Source of the DNA: Bradyrhizobium sp. CIAT3101
GTDB lineage: Bacteria > Pseudomonadota > Alphaproteobacteria > Rhizobiales > Xanthobacteraceae
Direction of reading: 5' to 3'
Assembly (NCBI RefSeq): GCF_029714945.1
Contig: NZ_CP121634.1
Span: 6,097,001-6,161,000, forward strand
Length of the DNA: 64,000 nucleotides
A program made the position numbers and the translations under genes. This document shows positions 29,955 to 38,346 of the stretch, piece by piece; the first letter of the stretch is position 1; each line of letters opens with the position of its first letter. The notes under the pieces were generated by a model, which saw only the letters and a list, made by a program, of their open reading frames with translations, did not search any database and was not told the origin of the DNA.

Positions 29955-31492
29955 GCCCGGGCCTCTTGCATCGCTGCGCCATCGGCGGCGATGGCCGCGA
30001 GAATGTTGCTGACGTCGATGGCCTCGCCCGAAAGCTCCTCGACATGGGCACGATCGCGCAGCACGACCACGCGGTCGGAATAGGTCACGATCTCGTCGAG
30101 CTCCGAGGAGATCACGAGCAGCGCCAGCCCGTCGTCACAGAGCTCGCGGATCAGGCGAATGATCTCGGCATGCGCGCCGACATCGATACCGCGCGTGGGT
30201 TCATCCAGCACGAGCAGCCGCGGCGATGTCGCAAGCCAGCGCGCCAGCAGAACCTTTTGCTGATTGCCGCCGGAAAGCAGGCCGACCGGCCGTTCGGCAT
30301 CGGGCGGGCGGATGTCGAGCATCTTGACGTAACGGCGCGCGAGTTCGTCCTGCTCGCGGCGCGACAGCGGCCGATGCAGCCCGCGCTTGGCCTGAAGCGC
30401 CAGCACGATGTTCTCGCGCACGGTCAGTTCGGCGACGATGCCGTCGGTCTTGCGCTCCTCCGGGCAATAGCCGAAGCCGTGGCGCACGCCATCGCGCGGC
30501 GATTGCAGCCGCACGGGCGCACCCTCCACCCTCGCCTGCCCGCCATCGGCGCGCTCGGCGCCGAACACCAGCCGCGCCGTCTCGGTGCGGCCCGAGCCGA
30601 GGAGGCCGGCGAGACCAACGACCTCGCCATGGCGTAGCTCGAGATTGAACGGGGCGACATAGCCGGCCTTGCCGTAATTCTCGAAGCTCGCACACACCTC
30701 GCGCGCATTCTGTTCGCTCGCCGCCGCCCGCGCGCTGGTGGTCTCGGCCAGCTCACGGCCGAGCATCATCCGGATCAGTTCGAGCCGTGACAGCGAAGCG
30801 GTCTCGCGCTCGCCGACCAGGCGGCCGTTGCGCAAGACGGTGATGCGATCGGAGATCTCGTAGACCTGATCGAGGAAATGGCTGACGAAGACGATGCCAA
30901 TGCCGCGCTTGGCCAACTGGCGCATGATGCCGAACAGGATCTCGACCTCATGACGGTCGAGACTCGCGGTCGGCTCGTCCAGGATCAGCACGCGGGCGGA
31001 GAGATCGACGGCGCGCGCGATCGCGGTGACGTGCTGTATGGCCACCGAATAATTGCCGAGTGGCGCTGCGACATCGATATCGAGGCCAAACTCCGTGAGC
31101 AGCGCTTTGGCGCGGCGACGCATTTCGCCCTCGCGCACGATGCCGAAGCGCATCGGCTGGCGGTCGAGAAACAGATTTTGCGCCACCGACAGGTTCGGCA
31201 GCAGGTTGACCTCCTGGTAGACGGTGGCAATGCCGGCTTGCACCGCGGCCTTGGCCGAGCGCGGCGCAACCTCTTCGTCGCCCAGACGGACAACACCGGC
31301 ATCGCGCGGGAACACGCCGGTGACGACCTTGATCAGCGTGGATTTGCCGGCGCCGTTCTCGCCGAGCAGCGCATGGATCTCGCCGGCGCGAAGCGTGAAG
31401 TCGACTTCCTGCAACGCGCGCACCGCACCGAAGCTCTTGCTGATCCCGCGCACCTCCAACAGGGAAGGAGCCGGATCAAGGCTATTCTCCAT
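29951..31492 (-). CDS. ytfR: Sugar ABC transporter ATP-binding protein YtfR
   Basis: Double ATPase of 513 residues. The first domain has LLGENGAGKSTLIKV and DEPTASLDRHE; the second has the degenerate GLLGSGRTETARLVFG and LLSGGNQQKVLLARWL with DEPTRGIDVGA. It powers the YtfT-YjfF permease pair and receives substrate from YtfQ. A hairpin-bearing 116-base spacer separates it from ytfQ. Confidence 0.95.
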   Translation of the reverse strand: MENSLDPAPSLLEVRGISKSFGAVRALQEVDFTLRAGEIHALLGENGAGKSTLIKVVTGVFPRDAGVVRLGDEEVAPRSAKAAVQAGIATVYQEVNLLPNLSVAQNLFLDRQPMRFGIVREGEMRRRAKALLTEFGLDIDVAAPLGNYSVAIQHVTAIARAVDLSARVLILDEPTASLDRHEVEILFGIMRQLAKRGIGIVFVSHFLDQVYEISDRITVLRNGRLVGERETASLSRLELIRMMLGRELAETTSARAAASEQNAREVCASFENYGKAGYVAPFNLELRHGEVVGLAGLLGSGRTETARLVFGAERADGGQARVEGAPVRLQSPRDGVRHGFGYCPEERKTDGIVAELTVRENIVLALQAKRGLHRPLSRREQDELARRYVKMLDIRPPDAERPVGLLSGGNQQKVLLARWLATSPRLLVLDEPTRGIDVGAHAEIIRLIRELCDDGLALLVISSELDEIVTYSDRVVVLRDRAHVEELSGEAIDVSNILAAIAADGAAMQEARA

Positions 31493-31571
31493 AACGACGT
31501 CACTCCCACCGGCGCCCGCTTATGCTGCGGACACCCAGCCTATTCGTTCGTGCGGCGGATGCGAAGGGGGT

Positions 31572-31596
31572 GCCGGACCGCACGGAGCGGCCCGGC
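31572..31596 (-). terminator. Hairpin between ytfQ and ytfR
   Basis: GCCGG-A-CCGC pairs with GCGG-C-CCGGC around a 5-base loop, 12 bases after the ytfQ stop. The position matches the hairpins that follow the other two sugar-binding-protein genes in this window. Confidence 0.55.
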
Positions 31597-31608
31597 GAGA
31601 CGCCCGCC

Positions 31609-32574
31609 TCAGTAACCGAGGCCCTTCTTGCTGTCGTATTCCTTCTGCGGATCGTCGGCGGCGGTGAGAAGCCGGGATTCGGTCTGGATCCACTTCGGCG
31701 GCACGGTGCCCTTCTCCTTGAACGCCGCGACGGCATCGAAGGCCGGCCCCGCCATATTCGGCGTCAGTTCGACCGTGGCATTGGCCTCGCCGGCCACCAT
31801 CGCCTTGAAGATGTCGGGAACTGCGTCGATCGAGACGGTCAGGATGTCCTTGCCCGGCTTGAGGCCCGCCTCCTTCATCGCCTGGATGGCGCCGACCATC
31901 ATGTCGTCATTATGCGCATAGACCGCGCAGATGTTCTTGCCGCCGCCTTCGGCCTTGATGAAGCTTTCCATCACTTCCTTGCCCTTGGCGCGGGTGAAGT
32001 CGCCGGTCTGGCTCCGCACCACCTTCAAATTGGCGTGCTTGGCGATGGCGGTGTCAAAACCCTTCTTGCGATTGGCAGCGACGCTTGCGCCGACCGTACC
32101 CTGCAGTTCGACGACATTGCAGGCCTTGTCGCCGACGGTCTTGGCCAGCCATTCGCCAGCGACCGCGCCTTCATGCACGCTGTCCGAGGTGACGGCGGTG
32201 AGATAGAGGTCCTTGCCGGACGGATCGATGTCGCGGTCGAGCAGCACGACCGGGATCTTGGCTTCCTTGGCTTCCTTCAGCACCGAATCCCAGCCGGTCG
32301 ACACCACGGGTGCGAGGAAGATCGCGTCGACGTTCTGCGCGATGAAGGAGCGGATCGCCTTGATCTGGTTCTCCTGCTTCTGCTGCGCATCGGCGATCTT
32401 GAGATTGACCTTGCGCTTGCTGGCCTCCTGCTTGGAGACCGACGTCTCGGCCGCGCGCCAGCCGGATTCCGATCCGATCTGCGAGAAGCCGACGGTGAGC
32501 TCGGCCGCATTGGCCGGCAGCGCGAGCAACAACGCGGCCGTGGCGCTGGCCGCAAAAAGGGCTTTGAAGGTCAT
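31609..32574 (-). CDS. ytfQ: Periplasmic sugar-binding protein YtfQ (galactofuranose type)
   Basis: Binding protein of 321 residues from the LacI-like periplasmic family, with a signal peptide (MTFKALFAASATAALLLALPANA). The mature part begins AELTVGFSQIGSESGWRAAET, which matches YtfQ. The ATG at 32574 has a GGGAG site nine bases upstream; a longer frame lacks a signal at its N-terminus. It is the first gene of the long sugar transcription unit, next to the operator-like inverted repeat. Confidence 0.94.
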   Translation of the reverse strand: MTFKALFAASATAALLLALPANAAELTVGFSQIGSESGWRAAETSVSKQEASKRKVNLKIADAQQKQENQIKAIRSFIAQNVDAIFLAPVVSTGWDSVLKEAKEAKIPVVLLDRDIDPSGKDLYLTAVTSDSVHEGAVAGEWLAKTVGDKACNVVELQGTVGASVAANRKKGFDTAIAKHANLKVVRSQTGDFTRAKGKEVMESFIKAEGGGKNICAVYAHNDDMMVGAIQAMKEAGLKPGKDILTVSIDAVPDIFKAMVAGEANATVELTPNMAGPAFDAVAAFKEKGTVPPKWIQTESRLLTAADDPQKEYDSKKGLGY

Positions 32575-32682
32575 CAGGCGTGTCTCCCAAAATGTTGTCC
32601 GGGGCGCCATTTGGTAACATGACACCCTCAGGCCGGCCTTTGAGGCGGCGGGAGGGACTATTTCACGGAAGTTTGCGCTCGT

Positions 32683-32703
32683 ATAGTCATATTATTTGAC
32701 TAT
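32683..32703. promoter_or_regulatory. Perfect inverted repeat upstream of ytfQ, probable operator
   Basis: ATAGTCA-N7-TGACTAT has perfect 7-bp arms and an AT-only spacer in otherwise GC-rich DNA. GACTATTT at its right end (32698-32705) recurs at 32656-32663, exactly 42 bases away, which is four helical turns. That layout suits cooperative repressor binding; the linked GntR regulator is the likely protein. Confidence 0.65.
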
Positions 32704-32810
32704 TTGGACGAATGACGCGGGGATGCCGACGGCCGCGCAGATGATGCGCCAAACACGACCTTGTTCCACTGATGCAACGCGGAGATGAAGGCGATTTGCG
32801 ATCGCGTGTT

Positions 32811-32936
32811 TTCGTCGTGCCCGGGCTTGTCCCGCCTGCGCGGCCGAAGCCGCTTCGGCGCGGCGAAGGCCCGGGCATCCACATTCCTCGTACAGGAGCA
32901 AGACGTTGATGGCCGGGGCAAGCCCGGCCATGACGG
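32811..32936. repeat. Mirrored intergenic repeat, diverged family A-like copy
   Basis: CGTCGTGCCCGGGCTTGTCCCG at the left is mirrored by GGCCGGGGCAAGCCCGGCCATGACG at the right, around GGCATCCACATT-like centre sequence. It has the same plan as the copies at 12522 and 38677 but a different arm sequence. Confidence 0.65.
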
Positions 32937-32966
32937 AAGAACTGAGCGCTGGGAGCGGCGAAGAAA

Positions 32967-34139
32967 CTAGATCAGCTTGCGCTGCGCCAGGTTCTTCATC
33001 AGCGCGCCGATGCCGAACGTCCAGGGCTCGCACTCGTCGCTAGTGCGCATACGGTTGACGAGCTTGCCGAGTTGAGGCGCTGAAATCGTGACGATGTCGT
33101 CGCGCTTGTGGGTGAAGCCCTGCCCCGGCGCCTCGCGATCCTTGACCGGCGCGAACATCGTGCCGAGGAACAGAACGAAGCCATCAGGATATTGATGCAC
33201 CTTGCCGATGGTCTGCGCGACGAGGTCGGTCGGATCGCGGCTGATCATGCTGATCGAGGAATGGCCGTCGAGCACGAAACCGTCCGCGCCCGTCACGTTC
33301 AGGCTGATATCGAGCTTGCGCGCATCGTCGAGCGTGAAGGTTTCGTCAAACAGGCGCAGCAGCGGTCCGATCGAGCATGAGGCGTTGTTGTCCTTCGCCT
33401 TCGACAGCAGCAGCGCCGAGCGACCCTCGAAGTCGCGCAGATTCACGTCGTTGCCGAGCGCACCGCCGACGATCTTGCCGCTGCTGGAGACGAACAGCAC
33501 GAGCTCCGGCTCCGGATTGTTCCAGGTCGACTTCGGATGCAGCCCGGCATCCATGCCGGTGCCGACCGAGGACAGGGTCGGCGCCTTCGTGAAGACTTCG
33601 GCATCGGGGCCAATGCCGACTTCGAGATACTGGCTCCAGGCGTTCTGGTCGATCAGCACCTGCTTCAGATGCATCGCCTGGTCCGAGCCGGGTTTGAGTT
33701 TTGACAGATCGTCGCCGATCAACCGCGTCACTTCTTTCCGGATCGCTTCGGCCGAGGCCGGATTGCCCTTGGCTCGCTCCTCGATCACGCGTTCCAGCAT
33801 CGAGATGGCGAAGGTGACGCCGGCAGCCTTCAAGGTCTGGAGATCGACCGGCGCGAGCAGCCAGGGCTTTTTCGGGTCGCGCCCATCGGGTGCCGTGTTG
33901 GCGACGATGGCTTCGAGATCGCCGATGCGCTCACCCCTGGTCGCGGCAAGGGCCTTGGCCGGATTGTCCTCTTCGCAGAGGGCGCTGATCGTCGCGAATT
34001 TCGCGGTGACGTCGAAGACACCGTCGGCGCGCACGGCAACCACGGCCGGGCCGTTCGCCTGCGGCAGCCAGACGCGACCGACCAACGTTCCCTTCGTTCC
34101 ATCCTCGGGAAGAAGGTCCTTAACCGTCAAACTCGTCAT
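32967..34139 (-). CDS. FAH-family 2-keto-3-deoxy-pentonate dehydratase (XylX-like)
   Basis: Protein of 390 residues in the fumarylacetoacetate hydrolase superfamily. It closely follows the Caulobacter XylX pattern (LLAPVDLQTLKAAGVTFAIS, WSQYLEVGIGPDAEVFTKAPTLSS, GNDVNLRDFEGRSALLLSKA). XylX dehydrates 2-keto-3-deoxy-D-xylonate to 2-oxoglutarate semialdehyde in the Weimberg pathway. Metal ligands are likely in NNPEPELVLF and GNDVNLRD. A GAGGA site lies 8 bases before the ATG. Here it may act on 2-keto-3-deoxy-L-arabinonate or -xylonate made from sugars handled by the neighbouring cluster. Confidence 0.85.
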   Translation of the reverse strand: MTSLTVKDLLPEDGTKGTLVGRVWLPQANGPAVVAVRADGVFDVTAKFATISALCEEDNPAKALAATRGERIGDLEAIVANTAPDGRDPKKPWLLAPVDLQTLKAAGVTFAISMLERVIEERAKGNPASAEAIRKEVTRLIGDDLSKLKPGSDQAMHLKQVLIDQNAWSQYLEVGIGPDAEVFTKAPTLSSVGTGMDAGLHPKSTWNNPEPELVLFVSSSGKIVGGALGNDVNLRDFEGRSALLLSKAKDNNASCSIGPLLRLFDETFTLDDARKLDISLNVTGADGFVLDGHSSISMISRDPTDLVAQTIGKVHQYPDGFVLFLGTMFAPVKDREAPGQGFTHKRDDIVTISAPQLGKLVNRMRTSDECEPWTFGIGALMKNLAQRKLI

Positions 34140-34194
34140 GGCCGGCGTCCTCGCTGTTTCTCAGAAACGGCCACTTTCGCGAGCGGCCGATCCC

Positions 34195-34210
34195 ATTGGC
34201 GAAGACCAAT
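34195..34210. promoter_or_regulatory. Inverted repeat upstream of the XylX-like gene
   Basis: ATTGG-N6-CCAAT with perfect 5-bp arms lies 56-71 bases upstream of the ATG. It could be an operator. It does not match the ytfQ operator, so a different regulator would be needed. Confidence 0.35.
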
Positions 34211-34274
34211 AAACGTCTGGCGGGGGAAGTCCAGAGCGGCAGGCCGCACCGCCGCTATGCCCCTGCCCGCGGCT

Positions 34275-35252
34275 TTATGCCCCCGCTCGCGCTTTGCGCG
34301 CCGCGATCTGCTGCAGCGCCCAGCGCGCATTCTTGCGGACATCCGGATCGGCATCGTCGGCGATGACGGCCAGGAACGCCTCACCATCGGGATGGGCGAT
34401 CTCGCCGAGCGCGGCGGCCGCCTCTTTACGCAAATTCGCCTGGTCGTGGTTGATGCAATTGCCGATCGGCCGCACCGCGCGCTCGATCTTCATCTTGCCG
34501 AGGCTGCGGATCGCCTTCAGCCGCACCTGCCAGAACTCATCGGCGAGAGCGCCGACGAGCTGGTCGGCGGCGATCGAACCGTTGATGTTGAGACCGAGCG
34601 TTTCCGCCGCCATCTCGCGGACCATCCAATCGGCGTCCTTCAAGGCTCGCGTAATCGTCTCGGCCGCGGGCTTCATCTGCGAAAAGGCCAGCGCGCTCAC
34701 AGCGGCACGGCGGACATGCGCATCGGGATCGTTGATCAGCGCGGTCAGCGCGGGAATGGATTCCTCCAGTTTCAGAAAGCCGATCACGCCGATCGCCTGC
34801 ACGCGCACGGCGGCATCGGAATCCTGCAGCGCTTCCAGCGCGGGCTTGAGCGTATCCTTGCGCCTCAACTCCTTCAGCGCGCGCAGCGCGCCCATGCGGA
34901 CGAAGGCATGGGCATGCTTGACCAATGGCAGGATGACATCTGCACAGGCAGGATCCTTGAACTCGGCCATGCTGTCGGCCGCAGCCGCTGCAACGATCCG
35001 TTCCGGGTCGACCAGCAGCTTCACCAGCGCGCTTGCGGCCTCCGGCCCGTCGAATTCGCCGAGCGCCATCGCGACCTGCTGACGGACGCCGGCGTCGGGA
35101 TCGGTCACGATACCGGCGAGATGACCGACCGCGGCGGGGTCGCCGGAATGACCGAGCGCGATGATAGCGACGCGGCGCTCGGCGGGATCGGCGGCCTGAA
35201 GCCGCTCGTCGGCGTCTTCGAGATCGTCGTAGGATTCGAACGGGCTCGACAT
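34275..35252 (-). CDS. HEAT-repeat protein
   Basis: Soluble protein of 325 residues built almost entirely of about nine 31-residue HEAT/PBS-lyase-type repeats (for example DPDAHVRRAAVSALAFSQ and DPDVRKNARWALQQIA). It has no enzyme motif. It starts 2 bases after the ferredoxin gene, so its product is likely part of, or a scaffold for, the flavoprotein-ferredoxin system. HEAT proteins of this kind often bind partner proteins or metal-cofactor enzymes. An upstream in-frame start at 35333 would overlap the ferredoxin gene and was rejected. Confidence 0.88.
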   Translation of the reverse strand: MSSPFESYDDLEDADERLQAADPAERRVAIIALGHSGDPAAVGHLAGIVTDPDAGVRQQVAMALGEFDGPEAASALVKLLVDPERIVAAAAADSMAEFKDPACADVILPLVKHAHAFVRMGALRALKELRRKDTLKPALEALQDSDAAVRVQAIGVIGFLKLEESIPALTALINDPDAHVRRAAVSALAFSQMKPAAETITRALKDADWMVREMAAETLGLNINGSIAADQLVGALADEFWQVRLKAIRSLGKMKIERAVRPIGNCINHDQANLRKEAAAALGEIAHPDGEAFLAVIADDADPDVRKNARWALQQIAARKARAGA

Positions 35253-35254
35253 GC

Positions 35255-35488
35255 TCACCTCAAGAGATAGGGAATGTTGACGGTGACGGCGCCGGTCGGG
35301 CAATCGGCCTCGCAGGGCATGCAGTACCAGCATTCGTCATAGGCCATGTAGGCCTTGCCGGTCATGTCGCTGATGCGCAGCACATCGAGCGGGCAGACGT
35401 CGACGCAGACGGTGCAGCCCTTGTCGGCAATGCATTTGGCGTCGTCGACGACCACCGGGACCGATGTCTGATAGGACGCGAGAGGCAT
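35255..35488 (-). CDS. Ferredoxin with two 4Fe-4S clusters (AprB-like)
   Basis: Iron-sulfur protein of 77 residues. Eight cysteines at 19, 25, 28, 32 and 53, 56, 59, 63 would bind two 4Fe-4S clusters; the second set reads CWYCMPCEADCP. The wider first spacing (CIADKGCTVC) and the WYC motif resemble the beta subunit of adenylylsulfate reductase, but the C-terminal tail of AprB is missing. It lies 30 bases after the flavoprotein gene and probably carries electrons between it and the ferredoxin-NADP reductase. Confidence 0.9.
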   Translation of the reverse strand: MPLASYQTSVPVVVDDAKCIADKGCTVCVDVCPLDVLRISDMTGKAYMAYDECWYCMPCEADCPTGAVTVNIPYLLR

Positions 35489-35518
35489 TTGATGTCTCCT
35501 GTTGCTAGGTGCGGTGGA

Positions 35519-37261
35519 TCAGGCGGTGGCGCGGATGCGCTGCTTGTCGTAGAGATCCTTCTCGTCGTCCGCGATCGGAACGACATAGGGCTCGACCGCG
35601 CGCTTCTCGCTGGTCATCTTGCCGTTCTGCTTGCTCAGCAGCGTGTGGCAGAACCAGTTCTCGTTGTCCTTCTCGGGGAAGTCCGTGCGCCAGTGGTAAA
35701 GGCCCCAGCGGCTTTCCTCGCGGTAGAGCGATGCGTGCACGGCCATGTCGGCGCAGTCCATGATCGACTGCACTTCCAGCGCGCGGAGCAGCTCATGCGC
35801 ATTGCGCGCGATCATATGCTCCTGCATGTCCTGGCGCGTCTCGGCGAGACGGCGCATGCCGAGCTCGTATTTACGCGTAACCTTCGGCGGTTGAAGATAG
35901 TCATTCACCAGGCGGCGCGTCTTGTACTCGACCTGGTTCGGCGGAATGCCGTCCTCGCGCCTGGTCGGCGCCAGCACGCGGTCGCGCTCCTTCGCGACAT
36001 CGGCCGCATCGAACTCGGCAAAGTCGTGATTGTCGGCGAACTCCATCGCGTCGATACCGGCGACCGAACCGTTGGTGAAGGCGCCGAGCATGTAATTGTG
36101 CGGCACGCTTGCCATGTCTCCGGCGGCATAGAGACCTGGCACGGTGGTGCGGGCATTGTCGTCGACGAACACGCCCGAGGCGCTGTGACCGGAACAGAAG
36201 CCGATCTCCGAAATGTGCATCTCGATCGAGTCGTGGCGGTAGTCGACCCCGCGCCCCTGCTGGAACAGGCCGCGCGTCGGCCGCTCCACCTTGTGCAGCG
36301 TGGACTCGATCTCCGAGATGGTGTCGGGATGGAGATGCTTGAGCTGGAGGAACACCGGGCCCTTGCCGGACAACAGCTCGTTGTAGAATTCCAGCATCAT
36401 CTGGCCGGACCAGTAGTCGCATTCGATGAAACGGGAGCCTTCGTTGTTGGCCGTGAAGGCACCGAACGGACCGGCCACGTAGGCGCAGGCCGGGCCGTTA
36501 TAATCCTTGATCAGCGGATTGATCTGGTAGCATTCGAGGTTCGCGAGCGCGGCGCCGGCGTGATAGGCCATCGCATAGCCGTCGCCGGAATTGGCGGCAT
36601 TCTCGTACGTGCCGAACATGTAGCCGGAAGTCGGCAGGCCGAGCCGGCCGGCGGCGCCCATGCAGAGGATCACGGCCTTGGCCTTGATCACCAGGATCTC
36701 TGCGGTGCGGGTGTTGACGGAGATCGCACCGGCAATACGGCCGTCTGCGGACTTCAGCAGCCGCGTCGCCATGTAACGGTTGGAGATCAGAATGCGGGCA
36801 CGGCGGAGCTGGCGATAGAGCGCCTTCTTCACGGTCTCGCCGTTCGGCATCGGCAGCACATAGGTGCCGATGTGATGCACCTTCTTGACGGCGTAGTCGC
36901 CGTTCTCGTTCTTCAGGAAGCGAATGCCGAAGCTGTCGAGTTCCTCGATGATCTCAAAGCAGTTCTGGGCGTACTTGTAGACCGCCTTCTGATCGACAAT
37001 GCCGTCATTGGCGATGGTGATTTCCTTGGTGTACTGCTCCGGCGTTGCATAGCCCGGGATGACGGCGTTGTTCAGCCCGTCCATCCCCATCGAGATCGCG
37101 CCCGAGCGCTTGACGTTGGCCTTCTCGAGCAGGACGACATTGGCCTTCGGATTCTTCAGCTTCGCCTTCAGCGCTGCCATCGGGCCGGCCGTGCCGCCGC
37201 CGATCACGAGCACATCGCAGGAAACCTCCGAAAGTCCGTCGACGATCTGATCTAGTGCCAT
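35519..37261 (-). CDS. FAD flavoprotein of the fumarate reductase/AprA superfamily
   Basis: Flavoprotein of 580 residues. It has an N-terminal dinucleotide motif (DVLVIGGGTAGPMAA, about 16-30), a flavin loop LLEKANVKRSGAISMGMDGLNN, and the C-terminal FAD motif GLYAAGDMASVPHNYMLGAFTNGSVAG. The KxxRSG-type loop and the paired AprB-like ferredoxin place it nearer adenylylsulfate reductase A than succinate dehydrogenase; no cytochrome b or SdhB gene is present. The ribosome site AGGAG precedes the ATG. The substrate is unknown. Neighbours (ferredoxin reductase, TauT-type importer, YeiH exporter) hint at a sulfur compound (inference). Confidence 0.85.
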   Translation of the reverse strand: MALDQIVDGLSEVSCDVLVIGGGTAGPMAALKAKLKNPKANVVLLEKANVKRSGAISMGMDGLNNAVIPGYATPEQYTKEITIANDGIVDQKAVYKYAQNCFEIIEELDSFGIRFLKNENGDYAVKKVHHIGTYVLPMPNGETVKKALYRQLRRARILISNRYMATRLLKSADGRIAGAISVNTRTAEILVIKAKAVILCMGAAGRLGLPTSGYMFGTYENAANSGDGYAMAYHAGAALANLECYQINPLIKDYNGPACAYVAGPFGAFTANNEGSRFIECDYWSGQMMLEFYNELLSGKGPVFLQLKHLHPDTISEIESTLHKVERPTRGLFQQGRGVDYRHDSIEMHISEIGFCSGHSASGVFVDDNARTTVPGLYAAGDMASVPHNYMLGAFTNGSVAGIDAMEFADNHDFAEFDAADVAKERDRVLAPTRREDGIPPNQVEYKTRRLVNDYLQPPKVTRKYELGMRRLAETRQDMQEHMIARNAHELLRALEVQSIMDCADMAVHASLYREESRWGLYHWRTDFPEKDNENWFCHTLLSKQNGKMTSEKRAVEPYVVPIADDEKDLYDKQRIRATA

Positions 37262-37321
37262 CGCTTGCTCCTGGTTCGCCGCGTGTTCGGCGCCTTTGCA
37301 TCAGATTTGTTCAGGGGACGT

Positions 37322-37350
37322 CCCGGCGATAGCAATTAGTTGTCGCCGGG
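37322..37350. promoter_or_regulatory. Hairpin with GCAATTAGTTG motif between fpr and flavoprotein genes
   Basis: Perfect 8-bp arms CCCGGCGA and TCGCCGGG flank a 13-base loop; the shared motif GCAATTAGTTGT (37332-37343) spans most of that loop. It lies 15 bases after the fpr stop and 61-89 bases before the flavoprotein start. It may be an RNA hairpin, a DNA operator, or both. The 11-base core is identical to that at 38288-38298. Confidence 0.55.
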
Positions 37351-37364
37351 AGCCGATTTGCGCC

Positions 37365-38138
37365 TCAGCGCTCGACGAAGGCCTTCTCGATCACGAAATG
37401 GCCGGGCTGGCTGTGGTTGCCCTCGACAAAACCGCGCGCGGAAAACATCGCGGGGAGTTCCTCGAGCATCGCCGGACTGCCGCACAGCATGATGCGATCG
37501 GTTGCGATATCGAGACCGGATTGGGCGATGTCGTCGAACAGCTGGTTGGAGGCGATCAGATCGGTGATGCGGCCGCGATTCCTAAACGGCTCGCGGGTGA
37601 CGGTCGGGTAGTAGACGAGCTTGTCGCGGATCAGGGATCCGAAAAATTCGTGATTGCGCAGGCCGTCGACGACGTGCTCGCCATAGGCAAGTTCGGAGAC
37701 CTGGCGACAGCCATGGGCAAGCACGATGGTCTCGTAATTCTCGTAGACGTCGGGGTCTTTGATCAGGCTTGCGAACGGCGCGAGGCCCGTGCCGGTCGAG
37801 AGCAGCAGCAGGCGCTTGCCGGGAATGAGATTGCCGGTGATCAACGTGCCGGTCGCCTTGCGGCCGACCAGGATGATGTCGCCTTCCCTGATCTTCTGCA
37901 GGCGCGATGTCAGCGGGCCGTCCTGTACCTTGATCGAGAAGAATTCGAGCGCCTCCTCGTGATTGGCGCTGGCCATGCTGTAGGCCCGCATCAACGGCTT
38001 GCCGTTGACCTCCAGGCCGATCATCGCGAACTGACCGTTCTGGAAGCGGAAGCCGGGATCACGTGTCGCGGTGAAGCTGAACAGCGAGTCGGTCCAGTGC
38101 CTGACCGACAAAACCGTCTCCTTCTGAAATGCGCTCAT
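37365..38138 (-). CDS. fpr: Ferredoxin-NADP(+) reductase
   Basis: Flavin reductase of 257 residues in the bacterial FPR group. The FAD-binding motif RAYSMAS is at about residue 51, the NADP-binding glycine motif STGTGLAPFASL near the middle, and the C-terminus (GHFVIEKAFVER) is of the subclass typical of alphaproteobacteria. It is the first gene of the leftward unit fpr-flavoprotein-ferredoxin-HEAT and would connect NADPH with the ferredoxin. A 103-base gap with a hairpin and motif separates it from the flavoprotein gene. Confidence 0.93.
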   Translation of the reverse strand: MSAFQKETVLSVRHWTDSLFSFTATRDPGFRFQNGQFAMIGLEVNGKPLMRAYSMASANHEEALEFFSIKVQDGPLTSRLQKIREGDIILVGRKATGTLITGNLIPGKRLLLLSTGTGLAPFASLIKDPDVYENYETIVLAHGCRQVSELAYGEHVVDGLRNHEFFGSLIRDKLVYYPTVTREPFRNRGRITDLIASNQLFDDIAQSGLDIATDRIMLCGSPAMLEELPAMFSARGFVEGNHSQPGHFVIEKAFVER

Positions 38139-38202
38139 GGTCTCTCCTTAGCCCTCGATGACGCACAAGGTTTCGGAGAGACGGGAGTCCGGCAATTCGG
38201 AA

Positions 38203-38229
38203 GTGAAATTCCCGGTCGATTAGTTTCAC
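38203..38229. promoter_or_regulatory. Inverted repeat and motif copy upstream of fpr
   Basis: GTGAAA-N15-TTTCAC, 65-91 bases before the fpr ATG, contains TCGATTAGTTTC (38216-38227). That shares the CGATTAGTT core with the site upstream of the binding-protein gene. It may be a fourth, weaker copy of the locus motif. Confidence 0.4.
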
Positions 38230-38287
38230 ATTTCGCGGGCGGTGATTGAAGGCGAGGCAGCAAGAACGCGCGACCACGCCGATACTG

Positions 38288-38299
38288 GCAATTAGTTGC
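38288..38299. promoter_or_regulatory. GCAA-TTAG-TTGC motif between fpr and the DUF971 gene
   Basis: Perfect GCAA/TTGC arms around TTAG, in the region between two divergent genes of the locus. The same core is found at 37332-37343 and, in the reverse direction, at 39710-39721. The Crp/Fnr regulator encoded next door is the likely binder. Confidence 0.6.
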
Positions 38300-38346
38300 T
38301 ATTCGCGCGTGCCGGCGCCGACGTAGAGACTAGCAGGAGGTTCGTC

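Larger units (their letters stand above)
32575..32966. other. Gene-free region of 392 bases: ytfQ promoter/operator and a mirrored repeat
   Basis: It holds the ytfQ leader, an AT-rich inverted repeat at 32683-32703, an extra half-site at 32656-32663, and a mirrored repeat at 32811-32936 next to the end of the XylX-like gene. I see no credible gene in it. Confidence 0.65.

Noticed and set aside
28966..30051. Upstream extension of the yjfF frame
   Set aside because: It reads through ytfT in another frame. The ytfT product is a normal permease and the ATGA overlap fixes the yjfF start at 28965.
35489..37255. Long plus-strand open frame across the flavoprotein gene
   Set aside because: It mirrors the flavoprotein in the opposite frame; the minus-strand product has clear FAD motifs and ribosome sites.
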